Shown here piece by piece: positions 31,390 through 44,153 of a stretch of DNA of 64,000 bases. Both the position numbers and the translations under genes were made by a program. Below the pieces are notes generated by a model. The model ran no database searches. It worked only from the letters and a program-made list of their open reading frames with translations, and was not told where the DNA came from. The DNA comes from Cytidiella melzeri. Its lineage: Eukaryota; Basidiomycota; Agaricomycetes; Polyporales; Irpicaceae. The stretch's first letter is position 1; every line of letters begins with the position of its first letter. Location of the stretch: NCBI GenBank assembly GCA_022592445.1, contig JABYQR010000132.1, forward strand, positions 46,903 through 110,902. The letters are read 5' to 3'.

Positions 31390-34300
31390 ATGGATCGCGA
31401 GGTTCAGCAACTTGTTGAGATGGTGCGCATATCTCGAAATCGTCAGCGATGAGGATACTAAGCGACGATTCAGGGTGCTACCCCTGCGCAAGCACGAGCC
31501 GCCTTGAAGCAGTACAAGGATGTGAATCAAGCCGCAGAACGATTCTTTGAAGGCGCGTTTGACCACATTTCAGACGACACGGAAGACGTCGAGATGAACA
31601 CCGCTTCCAAACCCGCGAGGAGAACACAAATGGCGGTCAGTCTGAGAAGCCACTTGCTGTCTATTTGTCTCATCTGCCTGTCAAGACTCCGGAGCCTGAA
31701 GATGTTGAAGACGAACAAGACTTTATGGCAGAGGATTCTGATGGCGAAGTAGAGGAGGACGATGACGAGAACACGTACAGTGCGTACCCATACGAATATT
31801 GCCCCGAGTTGTTCACCGCAGCTGTGTTTGAAGTGGACTACGACTCCGACTATGAAGTGAAGCCGGACCCGGGGAAGGGGAACTTTACCGCTGATCCTTA
31901 CGCTGGTGTGTTACTCTGGTATTACAGCCAGGAGGCTTATTGAGGCGCGGGACAGGAATCTTCTTCTCAAAGGACAGACGTGAAGAGGTTATCGAGGTCG
32001 AAGAGGAATCCGAGACCGTGTTCGTACCTGACGCGAATGAGCAGGCAAAGTTGATGACCCAGGGTCAGTGGATGAAAGGTTGCCCCGAAGGCGGCGAGCA
32101 AAGCTTCCTATTCAGTCTTTACAGTGAACTGTCCTCGGGGGCTTGCCGATGCCCACATGGATGCGGCAAGTCCGTACAACGGCAGAAGCGCGACTTCTTT
32201 GTTATTTTTGTAGGTCTGACAAATGAACAGCTTCACGGTGATGCTCATAACCCTCAGACAGAGTTCAGTACATATACTTCTCACCTACAGAAGATCGTGC
32301 CGCGCACATGCGAGGGATGCAGAAAGTATTTCTGCCTTGCTTGCGGAGAGCCGATGAATGCGAATCAACTAGACGAAAAAGAGTGTTTATTTCATTGTGC
32401 TAACCTGCAAGGTGTCATCTTGGGTGTAGGTCTCACCATGCTCGAACAATATTTCCACGACGAGAACACCGGCGTCGTCGAAAATACGGAAAAACCTGTG
32501 AATGGTAAACGACGGAAAGCACCAGCAGCTCAGGTACACCATCCGGCAGACGTGGACGACGACGATGATATATACCCTCTGCCTTCTAGCAAAGGCAAAA
32601 AGGCAAAACTTGGGATTGGCTACGCAGGCGATGTGCGGGAAGATGTAAGCACAATGTATGAGAACATCTCCACCACCTAACATTTCTCCAGAACACAGGC
32701 CAGATAGAAGCTCAAGCTCAACAAAAACTCAAAGATCAAAAGCTCTCTACGCTTTTGGCTAGCATACGTGTCTTCTTACCATCTCTTCACCGTGCCGAAG
32801 GCGGAAAACCGAGCGATTACCTTCCTCATCCGACTACACTCGCCCATCTGCGAAGACGATTCAACTACGTTAGTAGCCAGCTGTTGCGAAATGACTCGTT
32901 GGTGGACATGTCCGATCGTTCGATCCTTTATTTCGAGCTATTCGAGTGGATGGAGGTATTAGTGCTATGATCAGGTATATGGCACGACATCTGACCTCCT
33001 TGTAGACCATCTCATGCCACGAAGCACTGGCAAGCATGATGGCCATGCCAATCATGGTCGTATCTTCCGTGAAGAGTGTGGCTACGCGGAAGTCGAACTC
33101 GCGTTCTGGTCCGCAAATCCGCGAGCGCACGATCATCTACGAAGGCTCGTCAGGTCCACGAGAGCTACTCGAAGCCATTGTAATCCAGGCGCAAGCTGCC
33201 ATCAAGGGCCTGGAACCCAGCATCGCAATTGCAGTGACCGAGGAGGAGATGACGGAGGAGCAGAAGCGGATGACGCTGGATGACAAGGGGAAAGGAAAGG
33301 AAATCAATAAATTTGTTTCCGAGGAGAACGTCAAGCTGTTGAATTTCTGCAAGCGCATTCTTGCGAATGCGGAGGCCATCGACCGGGCTCTCGTTCAGAC
33401 CAAGGGAGACACATTCGTAGAAAGACTGCATGCGAGCCTGCCAAAAATTCCTGGGACGTCGACCAAAGACGGCGAGGACGTGAAGGTCAGCGCGAAGGAC
33501 ACGGATGAGGAGGTGGAAAAGGCTTACTTTGATTGGGCGAATCGTGTTCGATTTGAGTATTGTGACCTCACGTTGCCGAAAGCAGACGATGCACCGGAAG
33601 ACGAGGCACCTCACTACAAGTTTTACTTTAATGCCGAAGCACGCATGTTGGCCAACTCGGACATTCCAAAACGGTCACTGGCAATTGCAAAAGAGGTATG
33701 GATCTTCCAAAAATCAACCTGGCAACGCCTTGCTGATGTCGCTATCACCCCTGCAGCTGGCTGTTCTGACGACAAACTTGCCCGTTGCCTTTAGTTCATC
33801 GATATTTTTGCGCGTGGATGAAACACGAGTGGACGTCATCAAGGCCCTGATAACCGGCCCAGAAGGGACACCGTATGTCATTCGAGGACATCATGCTTGA
33901 CATAACAAATTTGATGAACTGACATGTGTGCTGTGTAGATATTACAACGGATGGTAAGCCTCTTAGAACGTTTGCCCGAAAAAGATACCAGACGACGAAA
34001 CCATACCAGTTACCTCTTTGATATCTTCTTGGGACCAAGCTACAACCAAGCTCCTCCCAACGTGAAATACATGACCGTATGTGCACCGTATTGGTTCACC
34101 TGCAAGCTGCGTGTACTGATGGATTTTCGGCTTGCCAGACCAACGGAGGGAAATTTCGATTCAATCCTAACCTCTATGCGGTCCGTCGTGGACTCACGTT
34201 GACATTCTTGGCAAGGCTGCTCACTCTATCGGTTTAGGACGGCAAGGTCTGCCTATCGTTGCTGGGAACCTGGCAGGGGCCTGGATGGGTCTCTGGCCGA

Positions 34301-34853
34301 TCTACACTTCTCCAGGTTCTTATATCGATCCAGTCGATGATTCTATGCGAGGAGCCCTACCTGAACGAGCCTGGATGGGCCAATTGCGCAGGGACTGCAC
34401 AGTCGAAGCAATGTCAGCCTGCCACTCTATTCTCCCCGAAATACTGCTAACGACAAAAAATCAAAATATGTTAGATTCTGCAAATGTCCGACGTATGGTC
34501 GTCCGAACAGCAGTACGCTTGATTTATTTATGCAACGTGATGTCCAAGTTTCTCTCTAAACGTCTCATTTTGAGCAGATGCTGGGCAACCTGAAGAACCC
34601 ACCAGCACCTTTTGCAGACGTGATTCGAACGCATTTCCGCCTCAAGGCCCGGTCTATCATCAAGCAGCTGGACGAGTGGCTTGCTCTGGATGACGGTAAA
34701 GCGATCCAGAGCGACGGGATGGCCATGGCCGGTAGACACACAGCGGCTGGAGGGAGCTCGCAGGCTTTCCAGACGGACGTGACGGAGCTTAAGGGTATTT
34801 TGCAGAGACTTATGGATGGCGGAAGCATTGCCGGAACTTCTGGCTCTTCTTGA
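31390..34853 (+). CDS. Large ubiquitin-conjugating enzyme, BIRC6-like E2 with UBA and zinc-binding region
   Basis: The protein starts with a UBA domain: [11 protein letters not shown], then an intron (31423-31473), then [17 protein letters not shown]. An acidic linker follows, then a cysteine-rich zinc region ([25 protein letters not shown]), a long helical middle, and a C-terminal E2 domain: [40 protein letters not shown], and the active cysteine in [11 protein letters not shown] (codon 34250-34252), followed by [16 protein letters not shown] and EEPYLNEPG. The E2 fold matches the BIRC6/UBE2O class, not small E2s. No BIR domain is present, so apoptosis control is not implied. About ten introns are needed. 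Confidence 0.87.
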
Positions 34854-35267
34854 GTTTGACCCCCTCCCGGTTGATTTTTCTCTCGAACTGTTTGTTATTC
34901 ATGTAACCTGTACCTCGCTGTGGCTGGTACTTAGGCTGTAATATTAAGATAACATGGCCGGCAAATTTGGGCACTTGAAGAATACAGCATGTGATTCTTC
35001 GTTGTCGTCGCCGTTGAAGCAAAGACCGCAACATTCACAAGGAAACGCGGATTCCGTCCGGAAGAGCTCATGAACACAGCTCAACCATAGACAACGTCGT
35101 CGTCGTCGTCGTCGTCTTCGTCGCTCTTCAGCGTCACAAACGTACCAAACAACCGTCAGTGCATACATTGTATGCGCAGCCACCTCCGCGTCTGCTAGAG
35201 TCAACTCCTGTCCTAGTGACGATACCAAGCCCAAAGCTTGTAACTTGTGGTTGAACAACGACGCGCC
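34854..35267. other. Intergenic interval with a CGT microsatellite
   Basis: No gene seen. A perfect run of CGT triplets lies at about 35095-35117. The interval holds the 3' end of the E2 gene and the promoter of the carrier gene. Confidence 0.5.
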
Positions 35268-37114
35268 ATGCCTAGTGACTCTACCATCCACGCCCTTGCG
35301 GGCTCAGCAGGGGGTATTGTGGCCATGATCGCAACATTGTGAGTTGTCTCTCTGCGTCCAAATCCAAGCTGACGTGCATTATACCCTTCCCCCCTGTTTT
35401 TGTTTCATCGGTGAAACGTATGTAAAGCCCTCTCGTGTATGTGTCTACCAACGCAGCCGTAGACAGCGGAAAGGAACGCAAGGTGGGTTTTACACTGGCA
35501 CATTCCTTCCCTTCTTTCCCCATCCATGATATCCATCTATCCAACTATCCGACAAACTGCTAGGAGTTCTAGAGCGTGACCGTCAAAACTTGACAAACTC
35601 ACCACCATTGACCTATCTTTTGATGAACAGTCTGCGTTCAAAGTCGTTTTGGACACTATCAAGCACGAGGGTATCACTGGTTTGTATTCTGGAATGGGCT
35701 CGAGCCTGTTGGGAATCGCTGTGACAAACGGGTGCGTTTACCTTTTTTGTTTACATGTTTGTGCCCTGGTACCTGTCCGATTCGAATTCCCAACTTTCCG
35801 TCTATCTTGCAAATTTGCTGATGCGGCTTGTACGAGATGACTTTGATTTGCATCTTCGGATGTGTGGCCCTATCTCTCAGTTCCTTTTGTATCCGCATTG
35901 ATACGACCCCCGGAAATCTTTTTTTTTGGGTGCTTGCAGGGTGTACTACTACTTTTACGAACGCTCCCGGGCAACGATTCTCAATTCCCGACCGGGGACA
36001 AAGGCTCTGAGCACTATCGAGTCTATGCTCGCCGGGTTTATCGCTGGTAAGTGTTGCCGCTCTCATCCCGTCGTTCCATTATTCCGTATATCCATCTATC
36101 TATAATTACTACTCCCCTTCATTTCACATGATTCGATGTACAACCTAGCGCTTTTTTTGGACTACTCTCGCTTCACGCTGATCCCTTTGAAACTCGAAGG
36201 ACTGAAAACTTGCATTGGTCATTTCCACAGGATCAGCAACGACCGTCGCATCCAACCCTCTGTGGGTCATTCAAACCACGCAGACCACCTCTGCCCGCTC
36301 TTCTCCTTCGGGAAAATCAGACAATGTCACGACCGGCATCTCCCCTCCTCCTCCTCCTCCTCCCTCCTCGAGACGCCTGGGCTTTCTGCAAACTCTGCAG
36401 CTGATACTCAAAACGGGGGGCGTCGGGGCGTTGTGGCGCGGGCTGGGTCCTGCGCTCGTGCTCGTGGTCAACCCGGTGTTGCAGTATACTGTGTTTGAGC
36501 AAATGAAGAACGCGCTGGTGCGGAGGCGGACGGCGGCTCTGAGGGCGACTAGGAAAAATGGCGCCGTGAGTGGTATCGTGGCTGTGCTTTCGGACGTGGA
36601 TTATTTTATCCTTGGCGCGCTTGCAAAGTTGGGTGCGTCTTTTTACTCTTTCTTGCAATTGATTTTGAGTGATTGCGTGTGTTCGGGTCGAAACGTGACG
36701 CTGACAATTTCGGTGTTTTTGGGTTTCGGGTAGTGGCGACGTCATTGACTTATCCGTACATGTGAGTCGTTTGCCGGAAACCTTCGTTTGTAGCTTCTTG
36801 TCTGACTCCATCTTTGTCATGCAGTGTGTTGAAGAGCAGGATGCAGGCCGGGTCATCCGAGGGACAACGATACAAGTCGTCTTTGCACGGGCTGTTTGTG
36901 ATTATCGAGGAAGAGGGCATAACGGGGCTGTACAAGGGTATCGGCACGAAGCTGATGCAGAGCGTGTTGAACGCTGCGATTCTGTTTGTCAGCCAGAGAA
37001 GGATATTCGAGATCACGAGGAAGGTGAGTAAGGGATTCGTAACCCTTTACATATATATTTCGGCGAGAGTGACGGATATTTTTGCAGGCTTTGGCACCGG
37101 TCACGGCAACGTAG
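35268..37114 (+). CDS. Peroxisomal adenine nucleotide carrier (PMP47/ANT1 type)
   Basis: A mitochondrial-carrier-family protein of the peroxisomal branch that exchanges ATP for AMP (or carries CoA/NAD), supplying fatty-acid activation and beta-oxidation. Start at 35268 (MPSDSTIHALAGSAGG). Exons show three carrier repeats: IKHEGITGLYSGMG with VYYYFYE; TVASNPLWVIQTTQT with GVGALWRGLGPALVLVVNPVL; and LVATSLTYPYIVLKSRMQ with IEEEGITGLYKGIGTKL. The NPVLQYTVFEQ segment and NPLW in place of PxDxx in repeat two are marks of the PMP34/PMP47 group. A proline run (TGISPPPPPPPSS) interrupts the second matrix loop. The last exon, 37088-37114, ends ALAPVTAT. Confidence 0.9.
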
Positions 37115-37765
37115 AGAGTTGTTTTGTAAATATGAGAATGAAGGAATCGAGGCGGAAAGCTGTAAAGCCGGGTGTATCCCGCCTATGTCTGACTGATTGA
37201 GGTACAGCAAGAAAGTTATGAGACGCCCTGCGCCGTGCTGACGGACGAGTTGGCGTTCCGCAAGCAAAGGCTGTTCGATGGGCAGATTAGAGTAGAGTAT
37301 TTACTGCAAAGACATTATTGCGCAGCTCCGGGACCACGCGATCCGAGCACTGCACTGAGATCTCGGCTCGCTGAAATCTGGACGCCGATCTTGCTAGTGC
37401 GGTATTGTGGCGTGGGAAGAGGGCCCAAAGATGGGGATGTCACACCAGTCACGTCGTCTGACGTCAAGTCCTCGGGGGCCGTCGTTTGCGCAGTACTCGC
37501 CGACGGAACGGACTCGAACTCTCTCGCAAACATCGACGGGCATCTTGTGGACGACTGTATGCGTCGGCCGACAGTGCACAGCATCACAGCGGGGGTCGGG
37601 ACTGTGGCCTATCAGCAGCCGAGGCCAGAGGAGTCCTGTATAAAGCCAGACGCATAGTTCTGGAGCAAGCGGAGAACAGGAGCCAAGCTCACCCCACACC
37701 ACATCTCGTATAAAGACTTGTCCCGGCCTTATCCTGGGCCTCATCTCTCTTTACTCCCCTACCTC
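37115..37765. other. Intergenic interval, no gene recognised
   Basis: About 650 bp with overlapping short frames on both strands but no domain or splice-supported gene. Contains the promoter of the zinc-cluster regulator. Confidence 0.4.
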
Positions 37766-39194
37766 CATGTTACCTCAAAACGCTACACCAGAACTATCAG
37801 ACGACGAACGCTCAGCACGTAGCGCAAACCGTCGTCGCAGCACAAGAGGTAAGCACACCGACCTCGACGCGATCCACAGTCCCCCCCTCTAACTCGGACT
37901 TTTGTACAGCCTGCGATCAATGCCGTCGCACAAAAAGCAAGTGTGAACGATCAGAGGTGGAAAATATATGTCGCGCATGTGCCGCCATGGGTGTCTGTAA
38001 GTCTCGGTTATTTGCTCCTTGTCGTCGACAACGCTCATCATCATCCTCAATCCATTAGCATGTACCTACGTCGGCCCAAGTCACAAGCGCGGCCCTCCCA
38101 AAGGCTATATCCTCGCTCTCGAGCGTCGCCTCCACCAAGTAGAGGCCCTGCTCGGCACCATCATTGGCTCTGACGACGTTCGTGCACGAGCCCTCGTCGA
38201 AGACCTCACTAGGGACCAACTCGCAGCCCACATTGTTCGCCGAGTCAAAACCGGTCCCTTTGGACCACGAGGCCGTCTGACTCAACCGTAAGTCGACTAG
38301 GTCTATCAACTCATCTCCGTTGATGACTCAAATGTCTGTACATAGATTCGGCTCAACAAAGGAAGATTTCCTCGCAGCCATAATGACTTCACCTGGTGAT
38401 GAGTCACCCAGGTCAAGCTATGGCGAAGGTTAGTCATTTTCACATTCATGCACATCTCGCGTCACTCAAGCCTTTCATAGAAAATTACGCGCTCGTTAGT
38501 CCCGATCGTGACTGGCAGGATCGTCTTCAGGCTTTGCTTCAAGTGTCCGCTCCACAGACACGTGTAACCCAGCCCGCATATACCCAATCCAGTGCATCCT
38601 ATGCACTTCCTCCTTTCCGCCAACTCTCTTCCCCTACGCATCACCAATCTCCGCAATCCCACTACAGCCTTCAAAGTAGCCTCGGCGGGTACTCGACGCC
38701 GACAAAGCACGAAAGCCCGGCGACAACGACCGCGATGCTGGCACCGCTTCAGCAGCAGCAGCCGTCTGCACAGTCGCAACCGCACAGCACCCAGTCTACC
38801 GGGTACACTACGCAAACACACGACTCATCCGCGTATGCTGCGCCCCGATGGGACGGCTTCAACGGGTATTCGCGGATACCTGGTATGTGGTTCGTCCTTC
38901 CTCCGAACAACAACATAGTCTCATGTTAACTGTCGCTATTTGATAGATGATGTGCTGAGGGATGAATCAGACTCCAAGCGGAATGGCTATGAACTCGGTC
39001 CCAGTGCTATTTCGACGCATCATCAGCCTCATTCGGCGAGGGACACGTATCAGGCCGCGGTGCCACGGTGCGGAAATGGAGCTGCATCGTATGTACCTCG
39101 ATCTTCCTCTTCTGTCGCGACGGGGTCGCTGAACATGGGGTTCGATGCTCGCAGTGAAAGCCAGCGTTGGTTCTTTGACACGGCTGTGAGCTAA
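37766..39194 (+). CDS. Zn2Cys6 transcription factor
   Basis: A fungal binuclear zinc cluster regulator acting in the nucleus. The start is the ATG at 37766 (MLPQNATPEL). The zinc cluster is split by two introns: ACDQCRRTKSKCERSE, ICRACAAMGV and CTYVGPSHKRGPPKGY, with the six cysteines in C-x2-C-x6-C and C-x2-C-x6-C spacing. A helical linker follows (ILALERRLHQVEALLGTII), typical of the dimerisation region. The rest is disordered, rich in Gln, Ser and Pro, and carries no fungal regulatory middle-homology domain, so the protein is short (about 370-400 residues) for this class. Targets unknown. Confidence 0.88.
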
Positions 39195-39861
39195 GTCTCT
39201 CGACTTGGTCTACAGGGTTTTGGGTTCAATTTGCGACGTTTTCCCCGACCCCATCTTCCTTCATCTTTACCCATTGCATCATGCTTTCCCCATGCTCTCA
39301 TGCCACCTTGCCTCTCATCGCATCGCAACACCCGTCATTCTTTGGTTTTACTTTCTTTCTCTGGGTGTACCAGCACATCTCGGTATCTGTCGTTGCTGTC
39401 GGACAATTATGTTGGAAAACAATCATTTATTGACGTATACCCTCCATCCCCTTTATAATTACCCCTACATAGATTGACATCCTTAATTGTCCCTGTCATC
39501 CACCGATCCTGCTGCTTACGGGCTCAGGCTTCTCCGTATACACGGGAGGAGTTTGAGCTTGGAGAACAGTGTCTTCTTTTGTTTGCTTGTAGTGTCACTT
39601 GTAGTACACCTCCGACAATTATGTAGTGCTAGTACTCAATGTAACACCCCTCACTCGCTTACACAAACCTATATGCGTCAATGTACATTGTTGTTAATAG
39701 CGTTCGCCTTAGTTTGAGGGGAATAACAACTTTCCGAAAGGACTGCCAATACTAAAAGCATGCATGCCACGGAACTATATCGAGGCACGCATGCCTAGTT
39801 GTGAAAGTGACGTCAAGCTCGGCCTTTTTATTATTATTTCCGCGGCTGAGATACATTGAAC
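39195..39861. other. Convergent intergenic interval, no gene recognised
   Basis: About 670 bp of 3' flanks of the zinc-cluster gene and the lipase gene, which read toward each other. No domain-bearing frame. Confidence 0.45.
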
Positions 39862-41763
39862 TTATCGTTCACCGCCAGGCGCACCACTCGTCGCAGTATA
39901 GTACAAAGCCTTGAAGTACGCAAAAGGCGCTAACGGAAGGAGAAGTTCGTTGAGAGAGAAAGAGAGAGAGAGAGAGGGAGAGATGGAGAGGAAGAGGAAG
40001 AAAATGCTCACTATGATTCGACATGTCAAACAACGGCAACGGAGGCCTCGGATGCGTCCCGACCTCACTCTTCAGCCTCACCGGTTCTTTTTCCTCTGCG
40101 ACTTGCCATGCCTCGCCGTCGACGTGTACGAACGTAGGGTCTGTGAGGAGTACTGGGGGGACGAGGGTGACGGGGTCGGAGACGGTGGTGATTCGCCGGG
40201 AGTGGGTTGTGTGTGTTGAGGAAGAGGAGGAGATTGAGGTGGTGGTGGTGTTGGGGGTAGAGTGAGAGGGAGAGGGAGAGAGGGATGTGGATAGGGCGGA
40301 GACAAAGTCTTCGAGGGCGACGCGGGGACTGCCAAAGGTGTATAGGTCTCGGAGGATTATTTTTGAGGAGGAGGGATTGAGTTGGCTGAGGCGGAGGAGT
40401 TCGGCGTAGCAGAGCGTGGCGTACGATGCGCCTAGTGAGTGGCCCTAGTAGAACGACAGCAACAACCCGCGATTGGTTCAGAAATCAGTACGTTTTAGGA
40501 GGATGAGTGAAGAGAGATGAGAAGGTTTACCGTGACGTGCACGTCTGCAGGGCGATTGCTGTTTCCGGCTGTGATCATCGCGATGACTTTTTGGATGTAA
40601 TCTGTAGAGGTACGGTGGTTTAGTGTATGTTGTTGTCATCATTGAGTTGTTCTGTTACCAAAGGGAGTTTGTCCGCCAAGCTTTGGGAAGGGGCCGAACA
40701 GGGTGGCAAAGACACCTTGCGAGACGTGAGTGTCCCACAAGCGGCCGCCGGTCGACTCGACGGGGATGTAACGTAGATCGACGAGCATCTCTTCCCAGGA
40801 CTCGACGTGTGTTCCCTGATGAGGAGGTGTTTTGTGTTATCCCGCTGGCAGAGAACCAGTGTGGAGATCGTTTACCTTGAAGACTATGCCGATGAAGGGC
40901 CTTTGAGGGTTGGATGAGAAGAATACGCCGCAGAACGGTCCGTCAAGCGTCGGGTCCGAATCAGGGTGCTCCTACGATGCGTCAAGTCCGATGGTGACCA
41001 ACCTCACGGCAGTTTACGCATACCTCGACCAGATCTGTAGCCAAAAAGTCGACTACAAGACATCCAATGATGAAAATCGGGGACACACGTACCGCATATT
41101 GTCACGTAACGAAGGTCTGGATGCCACATGGAGGCCTAGCCAAAAAGAATCTTGAGTGTCAAACGAGCGAATTCAAGTTTTCGATACCCGATGCTCTGTT
41201 TACTTACAAGTTTGCGGATTTCTGCGTCAGAGTTCGCGAGCAGTTCTAGGGCCTCTTCTGTTCGGCCTTTGCGAGCGGCTTGAGACGCCAAGAACAGTGT
41301 GGGCCAGTCACTGGTGGGTTTAGAACATGAGTCGATTGTCAGTGTGACTGGAGTTGGGCTGACCGCAGATACACTGCCGCGCTCTCCATGAACGCATACA
41401 GCCCGACGTTCCAATCGATGTCTGGCCTACTCGGATGTTAACACTGTCTAGTGCTGGTATATGGTGAATGTGGCTGACTTACCCGCTGACAGCTCCTAGC
41501 GGAACACCCACGGACGTATATAAGAGAGTTTTTGATGTTCATGTTGGAAAGTTGCACGTACTCGCGGCTATGGCGGCATGTATCTGGTGCCTCGCCTTGA
41601 CGCTCCATTTTTCCATGTACTGGAAGTAAGAGGGTAGGTTGAAGGAAGGGTCGTTCCAGCTGCCCTTCTCTGACATTGATAGGTTCTTCAATTGTTGTAC
41701 GTGGCGTTGACGGACTTGCGCTTGGATATGCTCAACATGTTTCTCGGGAGACGGCGGCGCCAT
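39862..41763 (-). CDS. Class 3 lipase (alpha/beta hydrolase)
   Basis: A lipase of the fungal class 3 family, which hydrolyses acylglycerols. The start is the ATG at 41763 (MAPPSPEKHVEH). Exons show GPFCGVFFSS, PFIGIVFKGTHVESWEEML, the nucleophile elbow VHVTGHSLGAS (Ser codon 40436-40438), LYTFGSPRVA and SDPVTLVPP, where the catalytic Asp lies, and a histidine just before the last intron (FDMSNH). After that intron (containing a GA repeat) the last exon reads PFAYFKALYYTATSG and ends at 39862. A proline/serine-rich loop is inserted before the Asp. No signal peptide is seen, so it is likely intracellular. Confidence 0.86.
39951..39984 (+). repeat. GA microsatellite inside a lipase intron
   Basis: A run of GA dinucleotides with few breaks within the last lipase intron. 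On the transcribed strand it is a pyrimidine run (CT) just upstream of the 3' splice site, so it may double as the polypyrimidine tract. Confidence 0.7.
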
Positions 41764-41997
41764 GGAACAGGGCGGAAGGTGGACGAGCTCTGAGGTGAAG
41801 GCGAGCTGGGAGTGCTTTCATGAGCTCAGGCGACGAACGAGTGCAGGAGCTCGCTGACTCTCGTCCGCCGTCAACAAGCTTGACTAGGTGGACCACATCT
41901 GGCAATTGCATACACAGATGCGTTGATCACATGGAAACATCCCTTCTTGGACCTGTACCACCACCACCTCATTAGGCGCTGGAGCCGATGAGCCATA

Positions 41998-42759
41998 CTG
42001 TACCTTTACGACCGTAGCGGGCATGGGTTGTGACCGTGACACCCCATGTTGTTAAAATTTAGCAACAAATTGCCGGTGGGACCTGTGACATGGGCCGAAA
42101 TAACAACATGTCGGGCGCCTCGTGACCCATTGAAGCGCTGAAGTAAAGACAGAGTTTCAAAACATGAATCCCCGGTTGTTACCACATAAGAAATATGCTT
42201 ATATCACTTTGTATTCATCAACCGCACCTCAGAAAACCTTTCAATTCAAGGTTAAGGTTGAAACGATCAAAGTATAGTCAGCAACCAATGAGAGAGCACA
42301 AAGAACCCGATATGGAACTTTGTGGCGCCACCCTGAGTGTGGCTGTGGCCATGCTTTCGATTCTCCTTCCTCCATGGTATGCATGTTCAGTGAACATACA
42401 TTAAAGTCTTCTACATAAGTACATGATAGAAGCATAGCTATTTTATTTGACGAAGCAAAACTCGCCGCCAGAATGAACAGCTGTGGTGAACTTTCCGTTA
42501 CGGCGGGGCTTGAATCCCGACACTTGGGCTGAGAGGACTGAAAATACATGAGGGAGCTGTTGCTCACGGTCAATTGCTTCCCCTACCTGTCCTCACCAAT
42601 GGTTTTACTCCCTTTGCGCCACAGGCCCGACAAACCCAGTTGTAGAGAACTCGTAAATTTAACAACATGAGCCCTCCGTGACCCGTGACATTGACCAAAA
42701 TAACAACAAAAGTCGATCTCACCGTGACCGTGACCCCCGCTACGGTCGTAAAGGTACAG
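41998..42759. mobile_element. TA-flanked MITE (Tc1/mariner-like), no transposase
   Basis: The ends are inverted copies starting CTGTACCTTTACGACCGTAG, at least 24 bp, each flanked by TA (41996-41997 and 42760-42761), the hallmark of Tc1/mariner insertion. Subterminal words GACCGTGAC and CATGTTGTTAAA are also mirrored. The 762 bp interior encodes nothing recognisable, so this is a non-autonomous element. Confidence 0.75.
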
Positions 42760-42761
42760 TA

Positions 42762-43257
42762 CTATACCGAACACCTACCACTAATCTCATTCGCGATGCA
42801 CTTCTTTCATTGCTCTCTGATCCAATCCTACACGTCCAAGCCGGCAGAGGCAGTCAATCCCTCTGGATTGTGCCGGATCTCCCGCCTCACTTGTCATCCC
42901 TGGGTGGATCGACAATTCCGACCAACTCAACCTGTCCATTCCCCCCTCGACAACCCTCTTGTGCAGCGCTTCACAGCATAGTCCAAACTCACCATCCCTC
43001 TGCTTCGCACAGAGCTGTCCGACGTGGAAGTGCGGGATGCACTCTGGAGACCAGGTCCGGTGTTGGGAAGGCCACAGGCCGATCAACGACGTACACCCAC
43101 ACAGCAGGCCTGTGAGCAGATGTGCAGCATTATTTTGCAGGGAGGAAGCCCAATGGCGGTCATGGCTGGCGAAGGGTAGGGCGTCAACGGTGAAAGTTGG
43201 GATGCTGAGGAGTTTTGGTTGAAGAAGACAGGGCACTTGTTTCAAGCCTCTCTCTGA
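42762..43257. other. Interval between MITE and hAT element, no gene recognised
   Basis: Open frames of 145-150 residues exist on both strands (42678-43115 plus, 42787-43245 minus), but neither has a recognisable domain, intron pattern or supported start. Confidence 0.35.
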
Positions 43258-43275
43258 GGGAGAGTTAGTGATGAG

Positions 43276-43375
43276 CAGGGGTAAGGGTAACCCTTGAGGG
43301 TGAAGGGTAAGGGTATGTAAGGGTAAGGGTAAGGGTGAGCCATAGATGACCCTTCATAACCCTTATCAACCCTTC
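43276..43375. repeat. Left subterminal AAGGGT array of the hAT element
   Basis: About a dozen GGGTAA/AAGGGT words and inverted ACCCTT words occur in 100 bp just inside the left end. They are probably multiple transposase-binding sites, not telomere repeats. Confidence 0.7.
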
Positions 43376-44153
43376 TTCAAAAACTGCTTGATAGTATAGT
43401 GGTTATAACCTCAAGGTACATTAATATTGCTGTGTAGTGTAGTAGTCATGCATCGGCTTTCTTATGTGTATGTGTGCGGGTTTGACTCTCTCGAACATGG
43501 TAGAGGCTGACAAAAATTTCGATCGAAGCGCCCGTGAGTGTCAAAGCGAGATTGTATCGCTGATTATCGGACATCAGATCTATGGACAATATAGGATAGA
43601 TATGTAGATAGATAAGATCAGATAGTACATAGCATGTGATTCCACTATCCTTATGGTCACACACGATGTGATACTTGTACCATATGGCATCGTGTTCCAG
43701 TAGTTTCCATGACTGAATAGCAGAAGTACCATGAGGCTTCTGCATGACTCATATTTCATATACCAAATGTATTGAGCTTACTAAAGGCTCAGTCAGCACC
43801 ATTCAGTTATGTAGGATGCTCAGTCATTGCTTACATTCTCTATTCAGTAGTATTAGCAAGCAGGACTGTGCATTACCAATCATTACTCATAGGATTACCA
43901 ATCCTTACCAATCCTTACTCATATGACATTACTGTAGCATTAGTAATCTAGTTACAGACATGTATATATACAGCTCCTAGAGAGCAGAGAAATAATAAGA
44001 CACTTACTCCCAGAGTTAGTTGACTCTCCTAGTCATCCCCTACACTCGTAACTTTCAAACAGTGAGGCCAGGCTACAATAAAATATACACAACTTGCGTA
44101 CTGTCTGAGCTGTTCCTCCAAAAACCCACATCTTGCCTCTAAGTCTCTCATCA

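Noticed and set aside
35095..35125. CGT run as a coding repeat
   Set aside because: It lies between genes, not in a supported frame; treated as a simple microsatellite.
42787..43245. 152-residue leftward frame
   Set aside because: No domain, no intron pattern, and an equally long frame on the opposite strand; likely chance in GC-rich DNA.
43276..43375. AAGGGT array as a telomere relic
   Set aside because: The unit is not TTAGGG, words occur in both orientations, and matching arrays lie symmetrically inside both ends of a hAT element.
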